In this document: positions 42,292 to 51,242 of the stretch, piece by piece
Layout: the number at the start of each line of letters is the position of its first letter
Position numbering within the stretch: the first letter of the stretch is position 1
Assembly: GCA_964444865.1 (NCBI GenBank)
Contig: CAYUJE010000001.1
Coordinates: 1 to 64,000, forward strand
From: SXOA01 sp964444865
GTDB lineage: Bacteria > Planctomycetota > Planctomycetia > Pirellulales > Pirellulaceae
DNA: 64,000 nt
Direction: 5' to 3'
Program-made: the position numbers and the translations under genes
Notes under the pieces: model-generated
Told to the model about the DNA's origin: nothing
The model's input: the letters and a program-made list of their open reading frames with translations, nothing else
The model's database searches: none

Positions 42292-43101
42292 ATGTCTCCT
42301 CAATTTTTGCAAACCAGGCTCTCGGCGTTACGTAATGAGGGCGAGAAACTGGCGGGCGGTTTGACCGAATTGGCCCAGCGGGCCACGGTGTATCGGCACA
42401 TCTACCGCGCGTCGGGAGGGAATCACATCTTTCCGTTGATTGCCGCTCATGGCGCACTTTGGGCTCGCGGGTATTTTTGCTGGGCTCTGGACCTGGGGCA
42501 CAAGCTGGCTTGGCAGTATTGTTGGAGCCCAAGCCTCCAGCGCCGGCAGCTCGATTCGCTGGAAGCCTTCGCGAATGCGTTCCGCGATATCAACCGCCGC
42601 GTTTGCGCCGATACTTATGCTAATTTTCACTTCACGGCGGAGTATGGCGAGCATCCGGACGCGGCACAGTGCATACCCGCCGACTTGTTGTCGGCCCTCA
42701 ATCAGATGCACTCGGCACAGCGCGACGGACGAACACTTTCCACAGCCCAGAAACAGGAAATCTTCACCGCTCATTTTTTGAGCGAGCAACAACACGTCGT
42801 CGGTCCCAACCTGCAAGCAGCCGTGGAAGCCTTCGACTGGCCCCTCGCCAAATTCATCGCACTTCGACCGCTCATTCAATTCGCCTATTTTCCTGCCGGC
42901 AAGCGATTCTGGTTTCGCGACTTTTCCAACCGCGAAGAGCGCGTCACCCGCGGCTTGCAGGCGTTTCAAATCGCGGCCGATGTCGGCTTCGCAACGACCG
43001 AAGAGTCCCTGAGAAAATACGCCATGCTGCCGGACGCATTCTTCACGCGGCCCAGCGAGTATTTCAGCGAATTGAGGCAGCAAGTACTCCGCGTCGCCTA
43101 A
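42292..43101 (+). CDS. Conserved protein of unknown function
   Basis: 269 aa, with CCAGGAGTGACCC before the ATG giving a clear AGGAG. No signal peptide. Rich in aromatic and His residues (HIFPLIAAHGALWARGYFCW; RFWFRDFSNREERVTRG). No family recognised. Followed 180 bp later by the aminotransferase gene on the same strand. Confidence 0.75.
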   Translation: MSPQFLQTRLSALRNEGEKLAGGLTELAQRATVYRHIYRASGGNHIFPLIAAHGALWARGYFCWALDLGHKLAWQYCWSPSLQRRQLDSLEAFANAFRDINRRVCADTYANFHFTAEYGEHPDAAQCIPADLLSALNQMHSAQRDGRTLSTAQKQEIFTAHFLSEQQHVVGPNLQAAVEAFDWPLAKFIALRPLIQFAYFPAGKRFWFRDFSNREERVTRGLQAFQIAADVGFATTEESLRKYAMLPDAFFTRPSEYFSELRQQVLRVA

Positions 43102-43281
43102 GCACTTGTTCGTCTCCACAGCCGATCTGTTGGAGAATTGCGTCGCGAAGAAATCGAATTGCCTACTTGGGCAATCGAGCAGGTGGGTATAATGGTGCAC
43201 TGGGGAGAGTTCCGATCCCAGAGCTATCAACCATCCCACCCGCTTGCCGCCTTTCGACTTTGAAGTTGGAATTCGGAACCT

Positions 43282-44385
43282 ATGCCTCTCCAAATTCCTC
43301 CCTGGCCCATCTCCGATGACGACGTCATGGCGGCATTGTCGGCTGCCTTTCAAGATGGGAGTTGGGGGAAGTATGACGGGCCAAATTGCCAGAGATTGAT
43401 TGCGACCCTTCAAGAATTCAATCAGGTTGAGCACGTCGTTCTCTGCTCATCGGGAACAATAGCCGTGGAGTTAGCGCTGCGCGGGCTCAAGGTCGGTCCC
43501 GGAGATGAAGTGATTCTCGCGGGATACGACTTTCCTGGGAATTTCCGGGCAGTCGAAGCGGTGGGGGCGAAGCCAGTCCTGGTGGACTTGGTGGGGAACT
43601 CGTGGCGAATCGACGCTTCGCAAATCCCGCTGGCGGTTTCGCCGCTAACCAAGGCAGTCATCGCGTCCCATCTGCACGGAACACTCGTCGATATGCGGAG
43701 CGTGACGGCGCTAGCGAGTGCACACGCTCTGGCAGTTGTGGAAGATGCTTGTCAGGCTCCCGGTGCCTTGGTGCAGGGAAAGCCCGCTGGATCATTGGGG
43801 GATGTCGGCATTCATAGTTTCGGCGGCAGCAAACTCTTGACAGCAGGACGAGGGGGGGCAATTGTTACCCGGCGCGAGGATGTGCTGCAGCGAATTAAGA
43901 TTTTTGGCGAGCGAGGGAATCAAGCTTTTCCGCTCAGCGAGTTGCAGGCGGCTGTGCTACTGCCTCAGATCCCAAAACTAGCGGGCAGGAATGAAATCCG
44001 CTGGCAGAATGTGCAGCGGCTTATCAAAGCCGTCGGTGGACAGTCGATTTTTCAACCCATTCCGCAGCCGACTGATGGCGATCTACCTGCCTTCTACAAG
44101 CTCGGCTGGATGCTCTCGCCGGCGCTGAATGCTCCGACGGACACCGAAGCCGAACAAATTCGCCAGGACTTTGTCCGCAACCTGCAGCAGCGCGGCCTCC
44201 CCTTCGATACTGGCTTCCGCGGCTTTGCCAAGCGGACCAGCCAGCGCTGCCGAGTCGTCGGCGATTTGCCAAATGCCCGCAAGGCGGCAACTTCCACATT
44301 GCTGATGCATCATCCGGTCCTCCTGCAACCACCAGAGGTCCTCGATCAGGTCGCCGCGGCGTTGTTGGAGTTAGCAGTCCGCTAG
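43282..44385 (+). CDS. DegT/DnrJ/EryC1/StrS family aminotransferase
   Basis: 367 aa. PLP fold type I: VVLCSSGTIAVELALRGLKV, GDEVILAGYDFPGNFRAVEA, VVEDACQAPGA with the cofactor-contacting Asp, and the Schiff-base lysine in SFGGSKLLTAGRGGAIV. Members make amino sugars for surface polysaccharides; no sugar-nucleotide neighbours are present, so the substrate is open. The C-terminal domain is somewhat short and divergent. Confidence 0.92.
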   Translation: MPLQIPPWPISDDDVMAALSAAFQDGSWGKYDGPNCQRLIATLQEFNQVEHVVLCSSGTIAVELALRGLKVGPGDEVILAGYDFPGNFRAVEAVGAKPVLVDLVGNSWRIDASQIPLAVSPLTKAVIASHLHGTLVDMRSVTALASAHALAVVEDACQAPGALVQGKPAGSLGDVGIHSFGGSKLLTAGRGGAIVTRREDVLQRIKIFGERGNQAFPLSELQAAVLLPQIPKLAGRNEIRWQNVQRLIKAVGGQSIFQPIPQPTDGDLPAFYKLGWMLSPALNAPTDTEAEQIRQDFVRNLQQRGLPFDTGFRGFAKRTSQRCRVVGDLPNARKAATSTLLMHHPVLLQPPEVLDQVAAALLELAVR

Positions 44386-44453
44386 ATGCCAGCACCCAAT
44401 CAAAATATGATGAGTAGTTTCTGCTCATTAGCATTCCTACCACAACCAACCCC

Positions 44454-46130
44454 ATGACTCAGCTCAATAAAATCTCCAGCCGCATCACTCAACCCAAAAG
44501 CCAGGGGGCAAGCCAGGCAATGCTCTATGCCACCGGCATGTCCGAAGCCGATATGGGGAAGGCCCAGGTCGGCATCGGCTCCGTCTGGTACGACGGCAAT
44601 CCATGCAACATGCACTTGAACAAGCTGGCGGACCTGGTGAAGGAAGGGGTGCGAGAGGCGGGGCTCGTTGGGATGCGATTCAACACCATCGGCGTCTCCG
44701 ACGGGATTTCGATGGGAACCGAAGGGATGAGCTACTCGTTGCAATCTCGCGATCTCATCGCCGATAGCATCGAGACGATCATGGGTGCCCAGTGGTACGA
44801 CGGGCTTGTAACTCTCCCTGGCTGCGACAAGAACATGCCGGGCTGCCTGATTGCCATGGGAAGATTGAACCGGCCAAGCCTGATGGTTTACGGCGGCACA
44901 ATCAAGCCCGGCTCCCTCGACGGCAAGCCGCTCGATATCGTCTCAGCATTTCAATGCTACGGGCAATTCCTCGCCGGCACCATTGATGAAAAAACCCGCG
45001 GCGAAATCGTTAAAAAGTCCTGTCCTGGTGCTGGTGCCTGCGGTGGAATGTACACCGCCAACACGATGTCCACGGCGATTGAAGCGATGGGAATGACGCT
45101 ACCCTATAGCTCGTCCTCTCCCGCTGAGTCACCTGAAAAAGCCGAGGAATGTCGCGCTGCCGGGAAAGCAGTGTTGAATCTGCTGGAACTGGATCTCAAA
45201 CCGCGCGACATCATGACGCGGGAAGCGTTTGAAAACGCCATGGTAATGGTAATGGCCCTTGGAGGCTCGACGAATGCCGTGCTGCATCTGCTTGCGATGG
45301 CCCGGGCGGTGAATGTGCCGCTGACCATTGATGACTTTCAGAAAACGAGCAACCGAGTGCCGTACATCGGCGACCTGCGGCCCAGCGGCAAGTTTGTCGA
45401 AGAGGATCTCCACAACGTCGGCGGCACGCCGGCCGTGATGAAGTACCTCTTGGAAAAGGGGTTCATCAATGGGAGTTGCCGGACCGTCACCGGCAAGACG
45501 GTTGCAGAAAACCTGGCCGCGCTGCCTGGACTCAAGACCGGGCAAAAGATCATCATGCCGCTGGAGAAGCCGATCAAAGAGACGGCTCACATTCAGATCC
45601 TTCGCGGCAATTTGGCACCCGAGGGTTCTGTCGGCAAAATTACCGGCAAAGAAGGACTGGTATTTTCCGGTCCGGCCAAAGTGTACGACAGCGAAGAAGA
45701 CATGTTGCACGCTCTGGAGCGGAAAGAAATTCTCAAGGGGGATGTTGTCATTATCCGCTACGAAGGTCCTAAAGGGGGCCCCGGCATGCCGGAGATGTTG
45801 ACCCCAACCTCGGCGTTAATGGGGGCTGGCCTCGGCAGTTCCGTTGCCCTCATCACCGATGGCCGCTTCAGCGGCGGCTCGCACGGATTCCTCGTCGGGC
45901 ACGTTACGCCGGAAGCTCAGGAGGGTGGCCCCGTCGCCTTCGTCAAAACAGGAGACAAAGTCACAATCGACGCGACAACCCAGCGACTCGACATGGACGT
46001 CACCGAAGCCGAGTTGGCAAGCCGCAAGCAGGGCTGGAAGGCTCCTGCATTCAAAGCGACTCGCGGCACGCTTTACAAGTACATCAAGAATGTGAAGAGC
46101 GCCAGCGAAGGGTGCGTGACGGATGAATAG
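44454..46130 (+). CDS. ilvD: Dihydroxy-acid dehydratase
   Basis: 558 aa, full length. Cluster and metal ligands appear in GSVWYDGNPCNMH, LPGCDKNMPGC and SCPGAGACGGMYTANTM. The C-terminal ALITDGRFSGGSHGFLVGHV motif is conserved. Catalyses the third common step of isoleucine/valine synthesis, using an Fe-S cluster. No other ilv gene is adjacent. Confidence 0.97.
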   Translation: MTQLNKISSRITQPKSQGASQAMLYATGMSEADMGKAQVGIGSVWYDGNPCNMHLNKLADLVKEGVREAGLVGMRFNTIGVSDGISMGTEGMSYSLQSRDLIADSIETIMGAQWYDGLVTLPGCDKNMPGCLIAMGRLNRPSLMVYGGTIKPGSLDGKPLDIVSAFQCYGQFLAGTIDEKTRGEIVKKSCPGAGACGGMYTANTMSTAIEAMGMTLPYSSSSPAESPEKAEECRAAGKAVLNLLELDLKPRDIMTREAFENAMVMVMALGGSTNAVLHLLAMARAVNVPLTIDDFQKTSNRVPYIGDLRPSGKFVEEDLHNVGGTPAVMKYLLEKGFINGSCRTVTGKTVAENLAALPGLKTGQKIIMPLEKPIKETAHIQILRGNLAPEGSVGKITGKEGLVFSGPAKVYDSEEDMLHALERKEILKGDVVIIRYEGPKGGPGMPEMLTPTSALMGAGLGSSVALITDGRFSGGSHGFLVGHVTPEAQEGGPVAFVKTGDKVTIDATTQRLDMDVTEAELASRKQGWKAPAFKATRGTLYKYIKNVKSASEGCVTDE

Positions 46131-46142
46131 ACTCGGTACGAA

Positions 46143-46634
46143 CTACGGATTCGCTGCCTTGTACAGATTCAGCGTAATGTGGCACTGTCCTTGATGATGG
46201 GCTTCGTGCCAGGGAAGGATATGCAGGCAATCGAGGAGGGTGAGTTTTCGCTCCTTCAGGGCTTCGGGAATATGGCCCAGGTCGGTGTCCTTGAAGGAAA
46301 GCAGGGTATCCAGAAGGTGCTGGCGAGACTCCGCCAGCACCTTGCGGATTTCGTCGATAGTGGGGATGTTCTCGTCCGGCGTACTCCCCCCTTTGTACCG
46401 CGGCACGAGATCGCTCCAAGCCGGCTTTTTGGGAGGTGCCAGCCGCTCGGTGGCAAAGAGTTCCTCGGTAATGCCGATGTGCATGAGTTGCCAGGCGACG
46501 TGCGCCCGGCCCGGGCCTGGACGCCATGCGAGGACTTTCATGGGGTCCTTTTCCTGGGCGACGCGATCGAGGGTCAACAGAGTGCGGGGGCGGAAGAAAC
46601 CCATCGCGTCAATCATGCTGTGAATGCTGCTCAT
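46143..46634 (-). CDS. DinB family protein
   Basis: 163 aa, a four-helix bundle of the DinB/YfiT type. Metal-binding histidines appear at HVAWQLMHIG near residue 45 and WHEAHHQGQ near 145. Many members are thiol-dependent S-transferases or hydrolases; the substrate is unknown. Convergent with ilvD, 12 bp apart. Confidence 0.9.
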   Translation of the reverse strand: MSSIHSMIDAMGFFRPRTLLTLDRVAQEKDPMKVLAWRPGPGRAHVAWQLMHIGITEELFATERLAPPKKPAWSDLVPRYKGGSTPDENIPTIDEIRKVLAESRQHLLDTLLSFKDTDLGHIPEALKERKLTLLDCLHILPWHEAHHQGQCHITLNLYKAANP

Positions 46635-46817
46635 TTTCTGGCCTTATTCTATTCTTCAAGGAAACGGGAGGGACTCGCGTCATCATAAAAAGTCGCGCGC
46701 CGGCTGAACAGGAGCGAACCAGTTGTTCGCAGCCGCCGTATCAACGCCTTAATGCAACTTGATTGCAATTGACCTCCGCCAGCCTGAAGGTTAGAATCGA
46801 AACCATCGGTCTACCCT

Positions 46818-47222
46818 ATGTTTAGCAAGTACCTCAAGATTGTCGCCCTCGGTGCAGTTCTACTGCACTTGGCTGATGGTCTGCTAGCAATTGGGGGTCA
46901 TTCGCACGACCTGGCGGGATGCGACCATGATTGCCACCAGGTCGCGGAGCATTCCGGCCATCATCATCATCATGGCGATTGTTCAGACCACGATGAGGAC
47001 ACCTCGCCTCCGGAAGGCGAACGGTCTCAGCCCGATCATCAAGACTCCGACCACTGCGCCGCTTGCCGCCATTTGGCTCAGGCTGCCGCTCATCAATTCG
47101 CCTTTGTCCTCCAGCCGTCAGTAGAGCCAGTCGCAATTCTCCCGTTCCATTTTGAAAAAATGGAGCGAAGCGACTCGGCTCACGACTATCTTTCTCGGGG
47201 TCCCCCAGCGATTGCTCTTTAA
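46818..47222 (+). CDS. Exported His-rich protein (DUF2946-like)
   Basis: 134 aa with a hydrophobic N-terminal segment (about 7-26). The centre is very His/Asp-rich (GCDHDCHQVAEHSGHHHHHG), then DSDHCAACRHLAQAA, a CxxC with flanking His resembling DUF2946 copper-associated proteins. Likely binds a transition metal outside the cytoplasm. 75 bp before a prepilin-like gene on the same strand. Confidence 0.75.
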   Translation: MFSKYLKIVALGAVLLHLADGLLAIGGHSHDLAGCDHDCHQVAEHSGHHHHHGDCSDHDEDTSPPEGERSQPDHQDSDHCAACRHLAQAAAHQFAFVLQPSVEPVAILPFHFEKMERSDSAHDYLSRGPPAIAL

Positions 47223-47297
47223 CCGTCGCCGTTAGAGCTTTCGTTTCATTCCTGGCCCGCGTCATTGCGCCGCTGGCCCGAACTTGGGATCCCACAC

Positions 47298-48158
47298 ATG
47301 TCTCGCCGCAAATCCGGCTTCACGCTTATCGAACTGTTGGTAGTGATTGCCATCATCGGCATTCTCATTGGTCTGCTTCTTCCCGCGGTGCAATACGCCC
47401 GCGAATCTGCTCGCTCCGCCAGTTGCTGGAACAACCAGCGGCAAGTCGGGGTTGCCCTGCATCTGTTTCACGATGTTCACCGCCATATGCCCGCCGGTTG
47501 GTCCGGCAGCGACCCGGAACATGGCTGGGGCTGGTGCAGCGAGATTCTGCCTCAGCTTGAAAAGAACGACTTATGGGCCAAGCTGCATCGGGATCTCCCC
47601 ATTGATGACCCGCTGAACAAGGAAGTCCGGGAGTCTCCCTTGCCCATTCTCGTTTGTCCCTCGGACGGCATTAAAGGCACATTCACAATTTATGGCGGCC
47701 TGGGTGAAGTGGAATTCGGCAATATGGATGTTGGCACCCCTCTCTTCGATGTCGGCCGCACCAACTATGTGGGCGTGTTCGGCACCGAAGAAATCGAAGA
47801 TGCCCCGGATAACGGCAACGGCACCTTCTACTTCCAGAGCCGACTCACCCTGGCAGACTTGCATGACGGCCTCTCCAACACGCTCATCCTCGGCGAACGC
47901 AACAGCCGGCTGGGGGGTTCCACCTGGACCGGAGTGATTGACGGAGCCAATAACGCCAAGGCCCGCATTGTCGGCATCGGCGATCATGCCCCCAACCATA
48001 AGGACCACCATTTCGACGACTTCACCAGCTTTCATCCCAACGGTGTCCATTTCCTGCTCGGGGATGGCTCGGTGAAACGGCTCAACAACTCCATCCATTT
48101 GGAAGTCTACCGGGCCCTCATGACTCGCAGTGGCAACGAGGTGGTGCAGATTCCGTAA
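47298..48158 (+). CDS. DUF1559 domain protein with prepilin-type N-terminus
   Basis: 286 aa from the ATG at 47298. The type IV prepilin-like leader RKSGFTLIELLVVIAIIGIL is followed by LLLPAVQYARESARSASCWN, typical of the planctomycete DUF1559 family. The C-terminus has HPNGVHFLLGDGSVKRLNN, the H-x-G(G)xxxLxDGS motif. Processed as pseudopilin-like proteins; role unknown although many copies occur per planctomycete genome. Follows the His-rich gene. Confidence 0.95.
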   Translation: MSRRKSGFTLIELLVVIAIIGILIGLLLPAVQYARESARSASCWNNQRQVGVALHLFHDVHRHMPAGWSGSDPEHGWGWCSEILPQLEKNDLWAKLHRDLPIDDPLNKEVRESPLPILVCPSDGIKGTFTIYGGLGEVEFGNMDVGTPLFDVGRTNYVGVFGTEEIEDAPDNGNGTFYFQSRLTLADLHDGLSNTLILGERNSRLGGSTWTGVIDGANNAKARIVGIGDHAPNHKDHHFDDFTSFHPNGVHFLLGDGSVKRLNNSIHLEVYRALMTRSGNEVVQIP

Positions 48159-48180
48159 GGTCGTACCAGAAGTGAACTGC

Positions 48181-49164
48181 CTATTCCGCGGTCGAGCGGT
48201 TTCCTTCGGGGCTGGCCGCGATGGGAATGCCGAAGGGGAGGGGGCGGGCGGCGGTCAGGAAACCGAGTTTGAAGAGTTCGGCTTTGAGTTTGCGGAAGTG
48301 GTCGAAGCTGTCGGGATAGACCCAGACGGTGACCGTGGTCCGTTTGGGGTCGTGGCCATGGATGCGGTTCCGAAATTGCGAGTTGGGCTGCAGGGCCTGT
48401 TCCGCGGGTTCGCCCAAATTCTCCTCGGCGTCGATGAGATAAATCTCTTCGAAGACCACCTGATTCCCTTCTCGTCGCAAGCTATAGCGAGCCCCAAAGC
48501 CGTCCCGCACCGGCAGCGATTCTTCGATCCGCTGCTGGCTGCGAAGCTTTTGGACCTTGCTCGGAGCATCTTTCTGCAAGGCATCGGTCATCTCGTTCAT
48601 TGGCACATAGGCCAGGCGTCCGCCGAGCAAGCGGAAATGCATTTCCTGTCCGAAGACCGTCTTGGCCATCGGGGTCGGCAGATGTTGCAGCACGGTCTTG
48701 GAGGGCTTCACAATCGAAGTCAGTGACTGCCCCAGCCGCTCCAATTCCCCTTTCGACTGGATGAGCTCCTGGTTCAGGTCATATTCGGCCCGGTCTTCCG
48801 CGGACATCGCGTCGCGGCTCTTGGCCAGTTCTTGCTCGGCCAGCGCCACGACGGTTTGCAATTGGTTCCGCTCCTCCTGGCGAAAGCTCACTTCCAGCGC
48901 CTGGCGCTGAATTTTTCCTTCCAGCTCGGCCATATTTCGTTCCACATCTGCGGCGGCAGCTTCGGCGGTGGCAAGGTCCGGTGCCGGAATGCCTGAAGCT
49001 GCTTTGGGGCGAGCCGCACTGGTCTCTTCCGCGATCATCGCGCTTTTGGCCTGGGCGCTGACAATCATCACCAGGATGATCAGAATCCCCACGAGGTTCG
49101 CGACCACGTCCAGGAAGGAGTCGTGGCCGGGGACTGCGGCTTGTGAATTGTTTCTGCGGCTCAC
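48181..49164 (-). CDS. ExbD/MotB-like membrane protein (acidic-residue subunit)
   Basis: 327 aa with a single membrane span at about 18-36. HDSFLDVVANLVG places D15 and D19 at the start of the span, as in proton-channel partners ExbD, TolR and MotB. A coiled coil follows (about 65-150), then a globular C-terminal domain at about 160-320 with no clear OmpA-like peptidoglycan motif. Its start overlaps the preceding gene by 4 bp (ATGA). Third gene of the channel cluster. Confidence 0.75.
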   Translation of the reverse strand: MSRRNNSQAAVPGHDSFLDVVANLVGILIILVMIVSAQAKSAMIAEETSAARPKAASGIPAPDLATAEAAAADVERNMAELEGKIQRQALEVSFRQEERNQLQTVVALAEQELAKSRDAMSAEDRAEYDLNQELIQSKGELERLGQSLTSIVKPSKTVLQHLPTPMAKTVFGQEMHFRLLGGRLAYVPMNEMTDALQKDAPSKVQKLRSQQRIEESLPVRDGFGARYSLRREGNQVVFEEIYLIDAEENLGEPAEQALQPNSQFRNRIHGHDPKRTTVTVWVYPDSFDHFRKLKAELFKLGFLTAARPLPFGIPIAASPEGNRSTAE

Positions 49165-51242
49165 CGGATTTTCCTTTGCACTTCAATGCCACTACCTTGC
49201 AAGGCGGATTGCAGTTCGGCAAAGCGGTCTTCTGCCCCAGGCTGCACTTCGACCGATAGGGCCGGTCTCCAATAGCCACCGTCGAGAGCAATGCCCCACG
49301 AGCGCATCTGACGTTGGACACCACTGACCAGAGTTTCGAGTTCCTTGGGAGACATCTCGGGGGAGAGCGGAATTTCTTGCGGTCGGCGTTGGTCGGCCCG
49401 CTCCGGCTGAAGAATCAGCTTGTCCTTCAGGATGGTGACTCCGATGGGCCGCGTGACGCCGGAGACGTGTCGCTGAGCTTCGGGAAGCCCCCAGTTTTTC
49501 CCCTTCGCCTGGCTATTGGAACTGCTCCGCCCTTTGCCAGATTTCTGAGAACCTGCTGGGGGGCCTCTATCGGCTGACCCCATATTCACGCCGATATTTG
49601 GCGCGGATTGCCCGCCGGAAGGAGACCCCGTTGCCCCTCCACCTCCCGCGGTGCCGCCACTCGCCCCACCGCTCGAGCCGCCAGAAGTTCCTCCGGAACT
49701 TGCTGAGCCGTTGGCGGCATTGGCCTGACTGTTGTATTGGGAGCCTGCCGAGCCGGGGCGCGAAGTGCCGCCCGATTCCGAGGTTCCGCCGGGAGAGCCG
49801 TCCGCGTACGAGCCACCACCGGAAGAACTAACACCTTGATTTGGTTGCGTGAGGCGTGGCGAGCCAGGTTTCCTTGACCCGGGATTGTCGCCTCCGCTGT
49901 TCGCCGCGCCTCCGGGATTGGAACCGCCAGGTCCCGCCCCCCCTGGGCCGTCTCCACCTGATCCGCCAGTTCCGGCACCGGTTCCACCCGTACCCGCCAA
50001 ACCGCCAGGTTCTGGCGATGGGGATGCGTTGCCGCCGGAACCATAAGGTCCGGGCCCAGCTCCTGACATGCCAGGCACACCGCCAGAACTTACTCCTCCT
50101 GGTCCGGTCCCATTCGCACCGGCCAGTCCTTTGCCGCCCGGTCCAGTTCCGCTTGTGCCTAATCCACCAGCACCCGTTCCGCCACTGCCTGTGCCAAATC
50201 CGTTTCCACTGCCGCCATTCCCCACGCCGCTTCCGGCTACTTCTGCCCGGCGACGGACTACTTCTGGATTGTCTTCAGGAGCGAACGAACGAGGAACTTC
50301 TTCGCGGGTGTACTTGCGAGGCATAGCCGTCGCCATGACCGCCTGCCGCTTGCGGGCCTGGGCAATCTCCCGGCTCATGATTTGATCGAGATTGGGGTCG
50401 CGCGGGCCAAAGTCCAAGTTCTTGTCTTCGGAAATTAACTCGTAGCCAAACTCATCTTCCCAAAATCGCATGCAGGCCCGAGCTGCGCCATAAGACAGGA
50501 CGCCGCTGGGGCGAACGACGAGCAGAGGATACGGCTCGGCTGCATTGCCGCCGGTGGCCTTCATGATGTATTCCCGCTTGGTCCTCAGCGCGGCATCCAG
50601 CGGATTCCCTGGGCTCGGCTCGCCGCGGAAATCATCTGCCGTCAGAAGCACTCCTTCCGGCTGAATGACAATTCCTTCCGCCACGCACTCGATGTAGATC
50701 GGCATCCGCCGCGTGCCGTTGGGGCCGTCGTAGGGAATCAGAGCGTACCACTTTTCCGCTGCAGCTGTTTCTTGCTTCTTCTTTGCCAGTTCATCTTTCT
50801 TCTTGGCCAGCTCGTCTTTGATCTTGGCGAGCTCCGCTCGAGTGGCTGCCAGGTCCTGCTCCTTGGACTGTTTGCCGGCCTTTACTTTCTCCAGCAGTTC
50901 CATCAGCTCCTTTCCTTTGGCGTTGAGCCGACGGATGTGGTCTTCGAGGTGACTAAGAGCCAGTCGAGCTTCTTGGAGCACGTCTTGCCGCTCTTTTCGC
51001 TGCTGCTCAAGGACTTCCTGACGCCAGCGAGCTTCTTCCAGAGCTTCCTGCTGCTTCTTGATTTCGGCCGGGTCGGGCTCACGGGCCTTGGCTTGCTGAG
51101 CCGCGATGGTTTTGGCTTCCAAGCTCGCTTGCTGGACGTTCATGACCAGCAATACAATGAGCGCCCCCATGGTGCAAATCAGCACCGCGAGGAAAGGAAA
51201 CAAGGCCACACCCACATTTTCCTTCTTCGCTCGTCGCCTCAT
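49161..51242 (-). CDS. ExbD-like membrane protein with coiled coil and long Gly/Ser-rich linker
   Basis: 693 aa. One span at about 13-35 (FPFLAVLICTMGALIVLLV) without an acidic residue. Coiled coil at about 45-163, rich in Glu/Lys/Ala. A globular domain follows at about 165-330 (WYALIPYDGPNGTRRMPIYI). Residues ~336-582 are a Gly/Ser/Thr/Ala low-complexity linker, and a small C-terminal domain of 111 residues starts at NWGLPEAQ. The linker is encoded by many GGN-rich codons. Overlaps both neighbours by 4 bp, so the three proteins are made together. Function unknown; probably reaches across the periplasm. Confidence 0.75.
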   Translation of the reverse strand: MRRRAKKENVGVALFPFLAVLICTMGALIVLLVMNVQQASLEAKTIAAQQAKAREPDPAEIKKQQEALEEARWRQEVLEQQRKERQDVLQEARLALSHLEDHIRRLNAKGKELMELLEKVKAGKQSKEQDLAATRAELAKIKDELAKKKDELAKKKQETAAAEKWYALIPYDGPNGTRRMPIYIECVAEGIVIQPEGVLLTADDFRGEPSPGNPLDAALRTKREYIMKATGGNAAEPYPLLVVRPSGVLSYGAARACMRFWEDEFGYELISEDKNLDFGPRDPNLDQIMSREIAQARKRQAVMATAMPRKYTREEVPRSFAPEDNPEVVRRRAEVAGSGVGNGGSGNGFGTGSGGTGAGGLGTSGTGPGGKGLAGANGTGPGGVSSGGVPGMSGAGPGPYGSGGNASPSPEPGGLAGTGGTGAGTGGSGGDGPGGAGPGGSNPGGAANSGGDNPGSRKPGSPRLTQPNQGVSSSGGGSYADGSPGGTSESGGTSRPGSAGSQYNSQANAANGSASSGGTSGGSSGGASGGTAGGGGATGSPSGGQSAPNIGVNMGSADRGPPAGSQKSGKGRSSSNSQAKGKNWGLPEAQRHVSGVTRPIGVTILKDKLILQPERADQRRPQEIPLSPEMSPKELETLVSGVQRQMRSWGIALDGGYWRPALSVEVQPGAEDRFAELQSALQGSGIEVQRKIR

